A stretch of DNA of 64,000 bases from an uncultured Bacteroidales bacterium (GCA_902779165.1 CACZAN010000007.1:1-64000), one strand, 5' to 3'. Numbered from the stretch's first letter, positions 51,453-59,738 are shown. Notes: generated from the sequence alone by a model not told the origin. Program-made: numbers and translations.

Positions 51453-53087
51453 ATGAAAAAGAGCAATAATAGTACAAAGAATAATTCACGACCTACAGCA
51501 TCGCGCCAACCTTCTTCCTTCCTTTATTGGAGGGGCTTGGGAGTGGGCCTCCTTTTCTTTCTTCTCTCCTGGCTGTGGGCCTCATGGTGGATGGGTGATG
51601 TGTTTCGTATCGCCTACGAACGCTCGTTTATTGTAGCCGACAGCACGCTGATGTTCTGGTTGTGGCAAAAGTCCTTCGGGTGGTTGTGGATAATAGGGCG
51701 TGCGCTGCTCATCATGTATCGTTGGAAAATAGTGGGTGGATTGCTGGTGGCTGTTCTCCTGACAGTCGGTTCCTGGCTCTTTGGTTATTATCTGCGACTG
51801 CCGCAGCGGTGGCGTATCCTACAATTCCTGCCGGCTTCTCTTTGGATGCTATGGACAGCGAAGGTGGGACTGAACCTCTTCTATATGCACGAGCCTGGGC
51901 GCATCCTTGTCTTCCCCTTCCTCCTTTTTGTGGTATGTGCGATTTGGGCCGGAATCGTTTGGCGCTTGAAGAGAAGCAAGCCAAGTTTCCCAAATCTGAC
52001 GAGTAGTACCAGTTCTCCTGAGACTCCTCGTTCTTCTCGTAAGTTGAGAACCCTCCAGGCTTTGGCTTATGTGGTTGTTCTTATAGCCTTCTTTGCCGTT
52101 CCCATGTTTTATCTCAATCATCGCCACCCTTATTTGCGTCCCTTGACCAAGATGCAGGTGCAGCTGCTGCATGAGGACTACGAAGGCATCTCGCGCACGG
52201 CCCACGAAAATGCAAACTTGAGCTACCGGCAAATGGCAGGCTATTATGCCCTTGCCCTTGCCCGTTTGGGACGACTGGGTGACCAACTCTTCGATATTAA
52301 ACTGGATTTCGATACCCTCCACACCTATGGTTACCACAACCAGCATACCAACAGTATGAACTATCATATCATCGACTGTGACTATCATGCTGGTCTTATC
52401 CGTGCAGCCCGTCATTACGCAGTGGAATCTCTGACGATGGATGGGCCTTCGTTGTTCTCCATAAAATATATGATAAAGATTTCTCTTATCGAGGGGGACT
52501 GGGTGCTCGCCCGTAAGTACCTTCATATCCTTCATAAGGTACCTTTCGAGAGCGATTTCATCAACAGATATGAACCGATGGTCGGGCGAGCGGACTTGGT
52601 CCAGGCAGATCCTGAGTTTTCGGCCATTATGGCAACCCTCCCACCTTATCATACCTTTGAACAAATGGACTTGAAACCTGGTTTCATCGGTTTTTATGCA
52701 GGTTTGAGATCCTTCAACAGTTCCGAAACGCTGATATGGAGTGCAATGGCCTGTCTATACAGCAAACGCATAGATGCCTTCCTGATGCGTTGCAAGAAAC
52801 TGAAAGGTACTTCGCTCCCGCGTTCTATTGCCGAAGGGCTCATTGTTGCTGCCGGCAAGGAGCCTGCGATACTACAAGAATTCCCGCAGCTGCAGATGGG
52901 GGCGGAACGCTACTACCTCTTCTTGCAAGCAGCACAGCCATACATGAATGATCGGGAGCGAGGCAGCGAGGTGCTCTTCGAGCAATACAAGGGCTACTAT
53001 CCTTACTACTATTTCTTCGGGAACATCCGCTCATCACAGAAACCCGATGAAGAAGACGAGGGACATCACAAAGCGGGAGTTAATTAA
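51453..53087 (+). CDS. DUF6057-like polytopic membrane protein, copy 2
   Basis: 544 residues. After a Ser/Asn/Thr-rich N-terminus it shows the same six membrane segments (LSWLWASWWMGD, LLVAVLLTVGSWLFGYYL, VVVLIAFFAVPMFYLN) and soluble region as the gene at 48045. Shared blocks are NHRHPYLRPLTKMQVQLLHEDYEG, MDGPSLFSIKYM and YYPYYYFFGNIRS. It begins 10 bases after the stop of the first propeller gene, so the four genes are probably one transcript. YWRGLGVGLLF at residues 25-35, just at the first membrane segment, is encoded by a half-copy of the GC-rich palindrome. Function is unknown. A complex with the CxxCH lipoprotein is suggested by the conserved pairing. Confidence 0.75.
   Translation: MKKSNNSTKNNSRPTASRQPSSFLYWRGLGVGLLFFLLSWLWASWWMGDVFRIAYERSFIVADSTLMFWLWQKSFGWLWIIGRALLIMYRWKIVGGLLVAVLLTVGSWLFGYYLRLPQRWRILQFLPASLWMLWTAKVGLNLFYMHEPGRILVFPFLLFVVCAIWAGIVWRLKRSKPSFPNLTSSTSSPETPRSSRKLRTLQALAYVVVLIAFFAVPMFYLNHRHPYLRPLTKMQVQLLHEDYEGISRTAHENANLSYRQMAGYYALALARLGRLGDQLFDIKLDFDTLHTYGYHNQHTNSMNYHIIDCDYHAGLIRAARHYAVESLTMDGPSLFSIKYMIKISLIEGDWVLARKYLHILHKVPFESDFINRYEPMVGRADLVQADPEFSAIMATLPPYHTFEQMDLKPGFIGFYAGLRSFNSSETLIWSAMACLYSKRIDAFLMRCKKLKGTSLPRSIAEGLIVAAGKEPAILQEFPQLQMGAERYYLFLQAAQPYMNDRERGSEVLFEQYKGYYPYYYFFGNIRSSQKPDEEDEGHHKAGVN
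51529..51552 (-). repeat. Half GC-rich palindromic element in DUF6057 copy 2
   Basis: GGAGGGGCTTGGGAGTGGGC ends in CTCC. The minus strand (GGAGGCCCACTCCCAAGCCC) aligns with the left arm found at 13536. Confidence 0.6.
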
Positions 53088-53170
53088 GGTTGAAAGGTTG
53101 AAAAGTTGAAAGGTTGAAAGTTCCCATGAGCCCTATAAGCCCCATGAGTCTCACGAACCCGAATAAAAAA
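53088..53170. repeat. Tandem GGTTGAAA repeat plus CCCATAAGCCCC repeat, copy 2
   Basis: A shorter copy of the block at 49719-49812, again between the membrane-protein gene and the propeller gene. Confidence 0.8.
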
Positions 53171-53177
53171 TTAATCC

Positions 53178-54851
53178 ATGCGCAGCAATTATACATTCTT
53201 GAAGTGTCAAGCGAGTAAGCTCGAGCGATACATTATACATTATACATTCGCCATCGCAGCAATGATGGCTCTACTTGCCTGCAGTTCCCGTCCTTCTGCT
53301 ATTCCTGCGACCTTCACGGAACTGACGGACAGCGCTGTAGTCTATCCTGACTACCGCGATGTGACCATTCCGCCGAATATTGCGCCGCTGAACTTCATGG
53401 TGATGGATTCTGCAGCCTGCGAGTTCGTTGCTGAGGTGGGATGCATCGTCTGTGGCGCGAATGAGGACGGCAAGTTTGACATCGATACCACCGCTTGGCG
53501 CCAGCTTCTCGCAGACAGCAAGGGGAAGGAGGTCCGGGTGAACGTCTATGCCCACCGGGTGAATGGATGGGTGCGGCAACCCGCCTTCTCGTTCCAGGTG
53601 GCAGCGGAAGAAATTGATCCCTATGTCACTTATCGTCTTATCGAACCAGGATATGAGGTCTATTTCCAGCTTGGAATCTACCAACGGAACCTGACCAACT
53701 TTGATGTCACGACCCTCTATGAGAACGAACGTACGGATCACACCCGCAGCCACTGTATCAACTGTCATCAGTTCCAGAACTACGACACACAGAGAATGTA
53801 TCTCCATGTGCGAGAGAATAATAAAGGAACGGTGATTACCCATGGGACCGAGGCGCATAAGATGCTGATCAGGCACGACAGTATCGTAGCCTCTGGCGCT
53901 TATGGCGGTTGGCACCCTACGCTTCCCATTATTGCCTTCAGCAGTAATAAGACGGCACAAGTGTTCCACTATCATTACAACGAAAAGATAGAGGTGTATG
54001 ATGCGGAATCCGACATTATCCTCTATGATGCCGACCGCAATGAGGTGCGAAACATCATCCGTACTCCAGATTACTTCGAGACCTTCCCCTACTGGTCGGC
54101 CGACGGCACACGCCTTTACTACTGTTCGGCACGTGTGCCTAAGTTCGAATCTACCAACTTCGAGGCCAGTCTTGTCCTGCGTTTCGACAGCCTGCACTAT
54201 GATATCTATTCCATGCCTTTCGATACGGTAACTTATACTTTCGGTGAACCCAGACTGGAGGTGAATGCCAGTGCCCAGGGACTCAGCGCCAGCGTGCCTC
54301 GTCCCAGTCCCGACGGACGCTATCTACTCTTTGCCCTTGCGCGCTATGGCCAGTTCCACCTCTACCATAAGGATTCTGATTTGTGGGTGAAGGATTTAAG
54401 ACCCACCCCCGCCCCCTCCCGTAAGGGAGAGGAGTCCTCCGGGTCGTCTGAGGGTGACCGTACTCCCCTCTCTAACGGGAGTAGCTTGGGTGAGGGCCTT
54501 TACCCATTAACCGCCACCAATTCCCCAGAGGTCGAGAGCTACAGCTGTTGGTCCTCGAATGGACGGTGGGTGGTCTTCAGTACCCGCCGCGATGATGGTG
54601 ACTTCACCCGCACCTACATTGCCTACTTCGATGCTCAGGGACAGGGCCATCGTGCTTTCATCCTTCCACAGCGCGACCCGGAATACAATTTGCTCCTTCT
54701 GAAGAGTTATAATGTCCCTGAACTCACTCGTACCGCTATCCCTATCACTCAGGAACAGATGAACCACGTCATCCGGCACACGGAATCAGAACTGGCCACT
54801 TATATTGATGAAGCATCACCTCAGAATGCGGAGTCGGGTGACAAAAAGTGA
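53178..54851 (+). CDS. Lipoprotein with CxxCH haem motif and PD40/TolB-like propeller, copy 2
   Basis: 557 residues and the same architecture as the gene at 49826: lipobox Cys35, VYPDYRDVTIPPNIAPLNFMV, haem motif CINCH at 193-197, and PD40 blades (WHPTLPIIAFSSNKTAQVF, SPDGRYLLFALARYG, SSNGRWVVFSTRRDD). The first 55 residues are almost identical to copy 1 while the rest has diverged more, which hints at recent duplication or gene conversion of the 5' ends. An insert of about 33 residues (about 408-440, LRPTPAPSRKGEES...TPLSNGSSLGEG) stands where copy 1 has about 11. It is encoded by a double palindromic element. The two copies are the last and second genes of a four-gene run. Confidence 0.82.
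   Translation: MRSNYTFLKCQASKLERYIIHYTFAIAAMMALLACSSRPSAIPATFTELTDSAVVYPDYRDVTIPPNIAPLNFMVMDSAACEFVAEVGCIVCGANEDGKFDIDTTAWRQLLADSKGKEVRVNVYAHRVNGWVRQPAFSFQVAAEEIDPYVTYRLIEPGYEVYFQLGIYQRNLTNFDVTTLYENERTDHTRSHCINCHQFQNYDTQRMYLHVRENNKGTVITHGTEAHKMLIRHDSIVASGAYGGWHPTLPIIAFSSNKTAQVFHYHYNEKIEVYDAESDIILYDADRNEVRNIIRTPDYFETFPYWSADGTRLYYCSARVPKFESTNFEASLVLRFDSLHYDIYSMPFDTVTYTFGEPRLEVNASAQGLSASVPRPSPDGRYLLFALARYGQFHLYHKDSDLWVKDLRPTPAPSRKGEESSGSSEGDRTPLSNGSSLGEGLYPLTATNSPEVESYSCWSSNGRWVVFSTRRDDGDFTRTYIAYFDAQGQGHRAFILPQRDPEYNLLLLKSYNVPELTRTAIPITQEQMNHVIRHTESELATYIDEASPQNAESGDKK
54400..54498. repeat. In-frame double GC-rich palindromic element in propeller copy 2
   Basis: GACCCACCCCCGCCCCCTCC opens the left arm (to about 54436). 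The right arm (about 54461-54498, ACTCCCCTCTCTAACGGGAG...GGTGAGGGCC) is a degenerate inverted copy. The paralog has no such sequence. Confidence 0.85.
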
Positions 54852-54934
54852 CAAAAAGTAAGCAAAATCACAAATATTTGTCTGTTTTTGCATCTTTTTC
54901 TTCTAAAATGCATGGTGGTGTGCGGAATAATGTG

Positions 54935-54942
54935 TACTTTTG
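54935..54942 (+). promoter_or_regulatory. -7 box (TACTTTTG) for nagB
   Basis: TACTTTTG about 75 bases before the ATG at 55018. GTGACAAAAA is repeated at 54838-54859 just upstream. Confidence 0.65.
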
Positions 54943-55017
54943 CCGCGCAAATTCAGAGCAATTAACTCTTCAAGCAACGATAAAAACAATCATAACCAAC
55001 AAAAAGTAAATAAGACT

Positions 55018-55809
55018 ATGCGCGTAATTATTGAACCGAACTATGATCAGATGTCCCAATGGGCAGCTGAGTACATCATCAACAAGATTAATGCTGCTCA
55101 GCCCACCGCTGAGAAGCCCTTCGTCCTCGGTCTGCCTACCGGCAGCAGCCCCATTGGCACCTACCAGGCTCTCGTAAAGGCCAATAAGGCAGGTCGCGTC
55201 AGCTTCAAGAACGTCCTCACTTTCAACATGGACGAATATGTGGGTCTTCCCGAGAGCCATCCTGAGAGCTACCACAGCTTCATGGCCACCAACTTCTTCA
55301 ATCACATCGATATTCCCAAGGAGAATATCCATATTCTCAATGGCAACGCCAAAGACCTCACTGCCGAGTGCGCGCACTACGAGCAGATGATCGAGGAAGC
55401 AGGCGGCATCGACCTCTTCATGGGTGGCATCGGTCCCGACGGGCACATCGCCTTCAACGAGCCGGGCAGCAGCCTCACCAGCCGCACCCGTCAGAAGACG
55501 CTGACAACAGACACCCGCGTGGCCAACAGCCGTTTCTTCGGCGGCAAGCCCGAGGACGTCCCCGCCACTGCACTCACTGTTGGTGTTGGCACCGTGATGG
55601 CTGCCCGCGAGGTCCTCATCCTCTGCAACGGCCACAACAAGGCTCGCGCTCTCCAGGCTGCTATCGAAGGTCCCGTCACCCACTGGTGGACCATCAGCGC
55701 CCTGCAGCTCCATGCCCACGGCATCATCGTCTGCGACGAGGCTGCCACCGAGGAAATCAAGCACGGCACCTATAAGTACTTCAAGGACATCGAGAAGGAT
55801 AACCTCTAA
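55018..55809 (+). CDS. nagB: Glucosamine-6-phosphate deaminase
   Basis: 263 residues from the ATG at 55018, close to E. coli NagB (266). It converts glucosamine-6-phosphate to fructose-6-phosphate and ammonia. Clear motifs are [38 protein letters not shown] with the catalytic Asp, [23 protein letters not shown] and [25 protein letters not shown]. It is cytoplasmic and mono-cistronic, with its own promoter and a strong terminator. It would let the cell use amino sugars, in line with host-glycan degradation suggested by GH95 and M60 nearby. Confidence 0.97.
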   Translation: MRVIIEPNYDQMSQWAAEYIINKINAAQPTAEKPFVLGLPTGSSPIGTYQALVKANKAGRVSFKNVLTFNMDEYVGLPESHPESYHSFMATNFFNHIDIPKENIHILNGNAKDLTAECAHYEQMIEEAGGIDLFMGGIGPDGHIAFNEPGSSLTSRTRQKTLTTDTRVANSRFFGGKPEDVPATALTVGVGTVMAAREVLILCNGHNKARALQAAIEGPVTHWWTISALQLHAHGIIVCDEAATEEIKHGTYKYFKDIEKDNL

Positions 55810-55860
55810 ACCTTCTTCGAACGGACAATACTCGTCCTCGAACGAATAAAAAGTAAAATA

Positions 55861-55900
55861 ATTGCACGCCCGGCCCTGTGCTGAGGCGTGCAATTTATGT
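55861..55900 (+). terminator. Terminator hairpin after nagB
   Basis: ATTGCACGCC (55861-55870) and GGCGTGCAAT (55885-55894) form a perfect 10-bp stem followed by a T-rich tail. Confidence 0.85.
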
Positions 55901-55992
55901 TTTGCAGCAGAATTTCAGAGAATTCTTTGCCAAGGATTTTGTCAATAAGTCAATACTTTGTTTCTTTGCATCATCAAATGAAGCTAAAGCCT

Positions 55993-56514
55993 ATGAAACG
56001 CATCCGTAGAATGCTCTTCATCAGTTTATTCGCATGTCTTGCCGTGTGTAGCATCTATGCACAAACGGATGTCCGTTCAGTGATGCACCTCACTTTGAAA
56101 GACGGTACCGTATACCACTTCCTGTTATCTGACCAGCGTCCTACGCTCAAGAGTCACTACAGTCGATTGGTAGTTACTTATCAGTACGCTGATGGTAGTG
56201 GACAGGCATCACAGCTGACCTTCGAGCGTGATGTCGTTCAGTCGCTGACCTTCGGCGACTACGACCCCACCGCCGTTGCCTCGCGAAAGTCCGAGAGCAC
56301 CATTCGTTTCAACCTCACCGCTCCTGGTGAAGTCCGCGTCAGCGGTTTGCAGCCGGGCGATTGCCTTGAAGCCTACGGCGCTGACGGCAAACAGGTTGCT
56401 GCTGCACGTCGTGCGGCTTCGGGCGAGCTTTCGCTGAATTTTAGCCGCCAGCCGCGAGGAGTTTATATTATCAGCGTCAATCGTCGTCAGACCTTTAAAT
56501 TCTTGAAACCATGA
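55993..56514 (+). CDS. Small secreted protein with T9SS-type-A-like C-terminal domain
   Basis: 173 residues from the ATG at 55993 (an ATG at 55978 is also in frame). The start chosen mirrors the next-but-one gene, which has the same CCTATGAAACGC context. A signal peptide (MLFISLFACLAVCSIYA) is followed by a short DG-strand domain (MHLTLKDGTVYHFLLSDQ...VQSLTFGDY). The C-terminal domain of about 70 residues (IRFNLTAPGEVRVSGLQPGDCLEAYGADGKQV...RGVYIISVNRRQTFKFLKP) resembles a type IX secretion sorting domain. It is the first gene of a three-gene operon, and its TGA overlaps the next ATG. It is probably exported to the surface. Function is unknown. Confidence 0.75.
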   Translation: MKRIRRMLFISLFACLAVCSIYAQTDVRSVMHLTLKDGTVYHFLLSDQRPTLKSHYSRLVVTYQYADGSGQASQLTFERDVVQSLTFGDYDPTAVASRKSESTIRFNLTAPGEVRVSGLQPGDCLEAYGADGKQVAAARRAASGELSLNFSRQPRGVYIISVNRRQTFKFLKP

Positions 56515-58199
56515 AGCGACAGATTCTATACCTCTTATCAACCGTGGTCTTGGTTGCTGCCCAGCCTGCGCTGAATAGTGCAGGCACAGCTCGCGCCCAG
56601 CAATTCCTGGTGGTCGAGACTGCTGAGGGTCGCGAGGTGTTGCTGGCCGACGAAGTCGAAAGCATTACTGTCGAGCGCGATTCCGTCTTCTACGACCACC
56701 TGCTGCCAGCCGCAATTGCTGCCGACCCCGCTACACAAATCTTCGGACAGGTCCTGCAGCTTACGGGGTTGGCAGATTCCCTGACGGCTTTTGTGGACGA
56801 CACCTATCCTGAAATGACGGATAAGGAGAGGATAAGGTGGTTCTACTCATTCAATGTATCGAACTATATGGAGATCCCTATAGTACGTCGCCGCAGTTTC
56901 ACAGCTTTCGTGGAACCCGACTCCGTCTTTGCTGCTCACGGTATTCGTTCACTGAAAGATCTCGAAGCTTATGCTCGCCGCATTTATGACGAGGCTTTTC
57001 CTGAGGATAAGGGAATCAGCGACCCAGCCGACCGCCGTCATCCCCTGAACCGCTTCGTGGCATATCACCTGTTGCCTTTCGGCAGTACCTACGATGAATT
57101 GACGCCTAATCCAATAATGTTTTACCGCCGTTTGGCCGATGTGGCCGATTGGTACCAGACGTTGCTGCCTTGTGGCTCGCTGAAGTTTTCGCGTCCCCGA
57201 GGTGAGGAAGAGGGCATCTACCTCAATCGCAGAGGCATCGCCAGCGACCCTGACCCCTATGGTTTGAAAGTGCGAGGCGCACGTATCATTCCTTCCAAGA
57301 GTGGTGAATGGACGCAGACCGCGAGTAATGGTGCCTACTACTACATCGACGATTTGCTGGCCTACGATCTCACGACCCAGCGCGAGACGCTGAATGAACG
57401 TTGGCGCATTTCAGCCCTCTCGCTCTCGCCCGACTTTATGACACATGGAATTCGTGCATTGGCGCCTCTTGATGGTACCTTAAACTTTGACTACGACCGA
57501 GTTTTCATCTCCAGTTACTTAGATAACTATATAGTGGCCGACTCCTCTTATGTTGGGGTCTTACTGCCGCGAAAGTATTATTGGAATTACGAAACTGATA
57601 TCAGTTTTCAGGCCATAGAGCACCCTGAGCAAGGGCGTTGCGACCTGACGTTGGCGCTGCCCGCTCTGCCCGAGGGGGATTACGAATTGCGTTTCGGAAC
57701 GACGATGTATGCTCGTTCACCGCGAGTGCGTTTCTCTTTGGATGGCGTCCTGCTGGCAGACAGCGTTGACTTTCAGAATATCAACGATAAGCAATTAGAG
57801 GAACGAATAGGCTGGAAGGATTATACCACCGATTCTGCCGAGGTCTATGTCCGTCGTGAGATGCGTAGTCGGGGATGGATGCGAGGGCCGAAGGAAAGAG
57901 CTCTATGCACCATTGGGGCTGGGGCGCAGTATGATGAACCTACATCCGCGAACTCGTGGCCAATGTCCTCCATAGCTCGAAATGCCCGAAGCGTTGTCGG
58001 AAGGTTCCATAGTGACGGTCGCCGAGCCAAGCAATTGCGCATAGAAAGCATTCCATATACTAACGAAGAAATGGAGCAAAGGGGAGTCGTGAATGGATCA
58101 TACTTGGGAGGGAGTTATTATAGCGAGCCAATTAAGCTTGATTATATAGAGCTGTGCCCCGTCTGGATTGCTGACAATGAAGAGATTCCTGAAGACTAA
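56511..58199 (+). CDS. Secreted FAS1 (fasciclin)-like protein
   Basis: 562 residues. A signal peptide (about 1-29) is followed by a short DG-type strand motif (FLVVETAEGREVLLADEVESITVE). A divergent FAS1-like domain lies at about 60-260, with SFTAFVEPDSVFAAHGIRSLKDLEAY, NRFVAYHLLP and the final GAYYYIDDLLAYD. The C-terminal half of about 280 residues is beta-rich with no recognised family, although it ends in a region (PIKLDYIELCPVWI) like carbohydrate-binding or jelly-roll folds. FAS1 domains usually mediate adhesion. It overlaps the previous gene by four bases (ATGA), indicating coupled translation, and is 18 bases before the next. No catalytic motif is seen. Confidence 0.72.
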   Translation: MKRQILYLLSTVVLVAAQPALNSAGTARAQQFLVVETAEGREVLLADEVESITVERDSVFYDHLLPAAIAADPATQIFGQVLQLTGLADSLTAFVDDTYPEMTDKERIRWFYSFNVSNYMEIPIVRRRSFTAFVEPDSVFAAHGIRSLKDLEAYARRIYDEAFPEDKGISDPADRRHPLNRFVAYHLLPFGSTYDELTPNPIMFYRRLADVADWYQTLLPCGSLKFSRPRGEEEGIYLNRRGIASDPDPYGLKVRGARIIPSKSGEWTQTASNGAYYYIDDLLAYDLTTQRETLNERWRISALSLSPDFMTHGIRALAPLDGTLNFDYDRVFISSYLDNYIVADSSYVGVLLPRKYYWNYETDISFQAIEHPEQGRCDLTLALPALPEGDYELRFGTTMYARSPRVRFSLDGVLLADSVDFQNINDKQLEERIGWKDYTTDSAEVYVRREMRSRGWMRGPKERALCTIGAGAQYDEPTSANSWPMSSIARNARSVVGRFHSDGRRAKQLRIESIPYTNEEMEQRGVVNGSYLGGSYYSEPIKLDYIELCPVWIADNEEIPED

Positions 58200-58217
58200 T
58201 CAAATGCTGTGAAACCT

Positions 58218-59738
58218 ATGAAACGCTATATCCTCTTTATTATAACCCTGATGGCCTGCTCTTTTGTACAGGCGCAGGATGCTTTCCTCATACACTTCAA
58301 GGATGGCACCACCCAACGAATTCCCCATGGTATCTATTCGGGTATCCTCCGCACTTGGGGAACAGAGACGGAAGAACTGGAGTTCGACGGGTTTACGCCC
58401 TTGGAAAATGATGACCCTTGGGCGGGGCTCACGGGAAATGTTGCTAAGAACGAGGACGACTTCCTTACAGCCATGTGGAAAGACCACGATGGTCAATTCA
58501 TCTATACGGTTCTCCTCTTGATACCTGCCACAGCACCTACTTCGTTGCCCTATAGTTTCTGTATGAGTACGTCTCCGGGCGTTGATTTGGTACACGCAGA
58601 CACGGTGTTGACCCTTTATAAACCTAAGGGATATGAGGAACAGACGGATGTGATATGCTCTGTAGGGCTGGGCGAACGGCTTGTCAACGATTATGGCAAT
58701 GGCGCAGGAATCCTCAATGGGCTGCATTACTCTTGGGGCAATATCAGTCCCAACAATTTTCGCATTCCCCTCGTTCACGGTACGACTTATTACTATCGGT
58801 TGGTGGCCCATATTCCAACTCTTCGACAGGGTGGGCTGCGAGATACGCTGACCGTATATGGCCCCGAACTCTCATTCCGCATTCCTGATTTTGTGGGCGA
58901 GAGTGGTGTGGTGCCTGCTCGCATGGATGCCGACGGAATCCTTGTACCTACCTCAGATGCGTGGGCGGCTTTCAAGGCAAGATCCTTCGATGTAGGGCTG
59001 GTCGCACCTGCTGATTCATCGCTTTGTGAATTATGGGTGGAATGGACGAAAACAGAGGGCGGTCGGCAGGCCACAGAGTCGCTGTCGCGCACCAGCCATC
59101 ATTACGACGACGTCTTGGTCTACTTCTGCGACACTGTTCCAGACGCCTTCCTCCCTTGGTTGCAACATCGGGAATTGGTGTTCACGCAGGAAGAAGACTT
59201 TATTGTAGCCCAAGGCGTGACGAACGAAGGGCTGAAGCCCATCGCCGCAAAAGAATATGTCGATGATTCTGCATCTACCTGGGGCAACCCCTCTGGACAT
59301 TTCATCCGTTTCTCGCCTATTAACCTCGAAGGGCAGAAAGCCACAACCAACGCTACTACCCTCATCAGTTTGCGCCAAATCATTCCAGATGTAAGTTATC
59401 GCATGACCGTCACCCTGGCTCCTGAGACAGATACCTTGAGCCACGCTCCCCTTCCTTATCGTATGCGTATTTGGCGTACCACCAATTCATTACAGTTGGA
59501 AAGTGGCCTGATTCCAAGTTCTACCAGCATGAATGATATCTATAATGTGACGGACGTCCTGTCCTCCACAGAACCGCACATCCTTACTTTCGAATTTGAA
59601 CCTAATAAGCTGCTAAATCAGATACTGGTCGTGCAGACGAACAACACGGTCTCTGCTGTAGCACGACAAAGGGCCATTAGCGAATTCCGTATTGCAGAAA
59701 TCCGCCTGACGCCCATTGAATCCGACGAGGGCGACTAA
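58218..59738 (+). CDS. Secreted protein of unknown function, third gene of the FAS1 operon
   Basis: 506 residues from the ATG at 58218 (a GTG at 58209 would add three). A signal peptide (MKRYILFIITLMACSFVQA) is followed by the same DG-strand start as its two operon partners (FLIHFKDGTTQRIPHGIYSGI). The rest is beta-rich with Ig/Fn3-like stretches (TVLLLIPATAPTSLPYSFCMST; TTYYYRLVAHIPTLRQGG). The end (HILTFEFEPNKLLNQILVVQTNN...FRIAEIRLTPIE) parallels the C-terminal half of the FAS1-like protein. It is presumably surface-exposed or extracellular. No family was recognised. The operon ends in a strong terminator. Confidence 0.7.
   Translation: MKRYILFIITLMACSFVQAQDAFLIHFKDGTTQRIPHGIYSGILRTWGTETEELEFDGFTPLENDDPWAGLTGNVAKNEDDFLTAMWKDHDGQFIYTVLLLIPATAPTSLPYSFCMSTSPGVDLVHADTVLTLYKPKGYEEQTDVICSVGLGERLVNDYGNGAGILNGLHYSWGNISPNNFRIPLVHGTTYYYRLVAHIPTLRQGGLRDTLTVYGPELSFRIPDFVGESGVVPARMDADGILVPTSDAWAAFKARSFDVGLVAPADSSLCELWVEWTKTEGGRQATESLSRTSHHYDDVLVYFCDTVPDAFLPWLQHRELVFTQEEDFIVAQGVTNEGLKPIAAKEYVDDSASTWGNPSGHFIRFSPINLEGQKATTNATTLISLRQIIPDVSYRMTVTLAPETDTLSHAPLPYRMRIWRTTNSLQLESGLIPSSTSMNDIYNVTDVLSSTEPHILTFEFEPNKLLNQILVVQTNNTVSAVARQRAISEFRIAEIRLTPIESDEGD

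Noticed and set aside
49826-54851. Annotation of the propeller lipoproteins as TolB of the Tol-Pal system
   Set aside because: They carry a CxxCH motif and a distinct N-terminal domain, and no tolQ, tolR, tolA or pal genes are nearby. Only the PD40 blades are shared.
54940-55017. Upstream TTG extension of nagB
   Set aside because: It begins inside the -7 box. The ATG at 55018 gives the standard NagB N-terminus.
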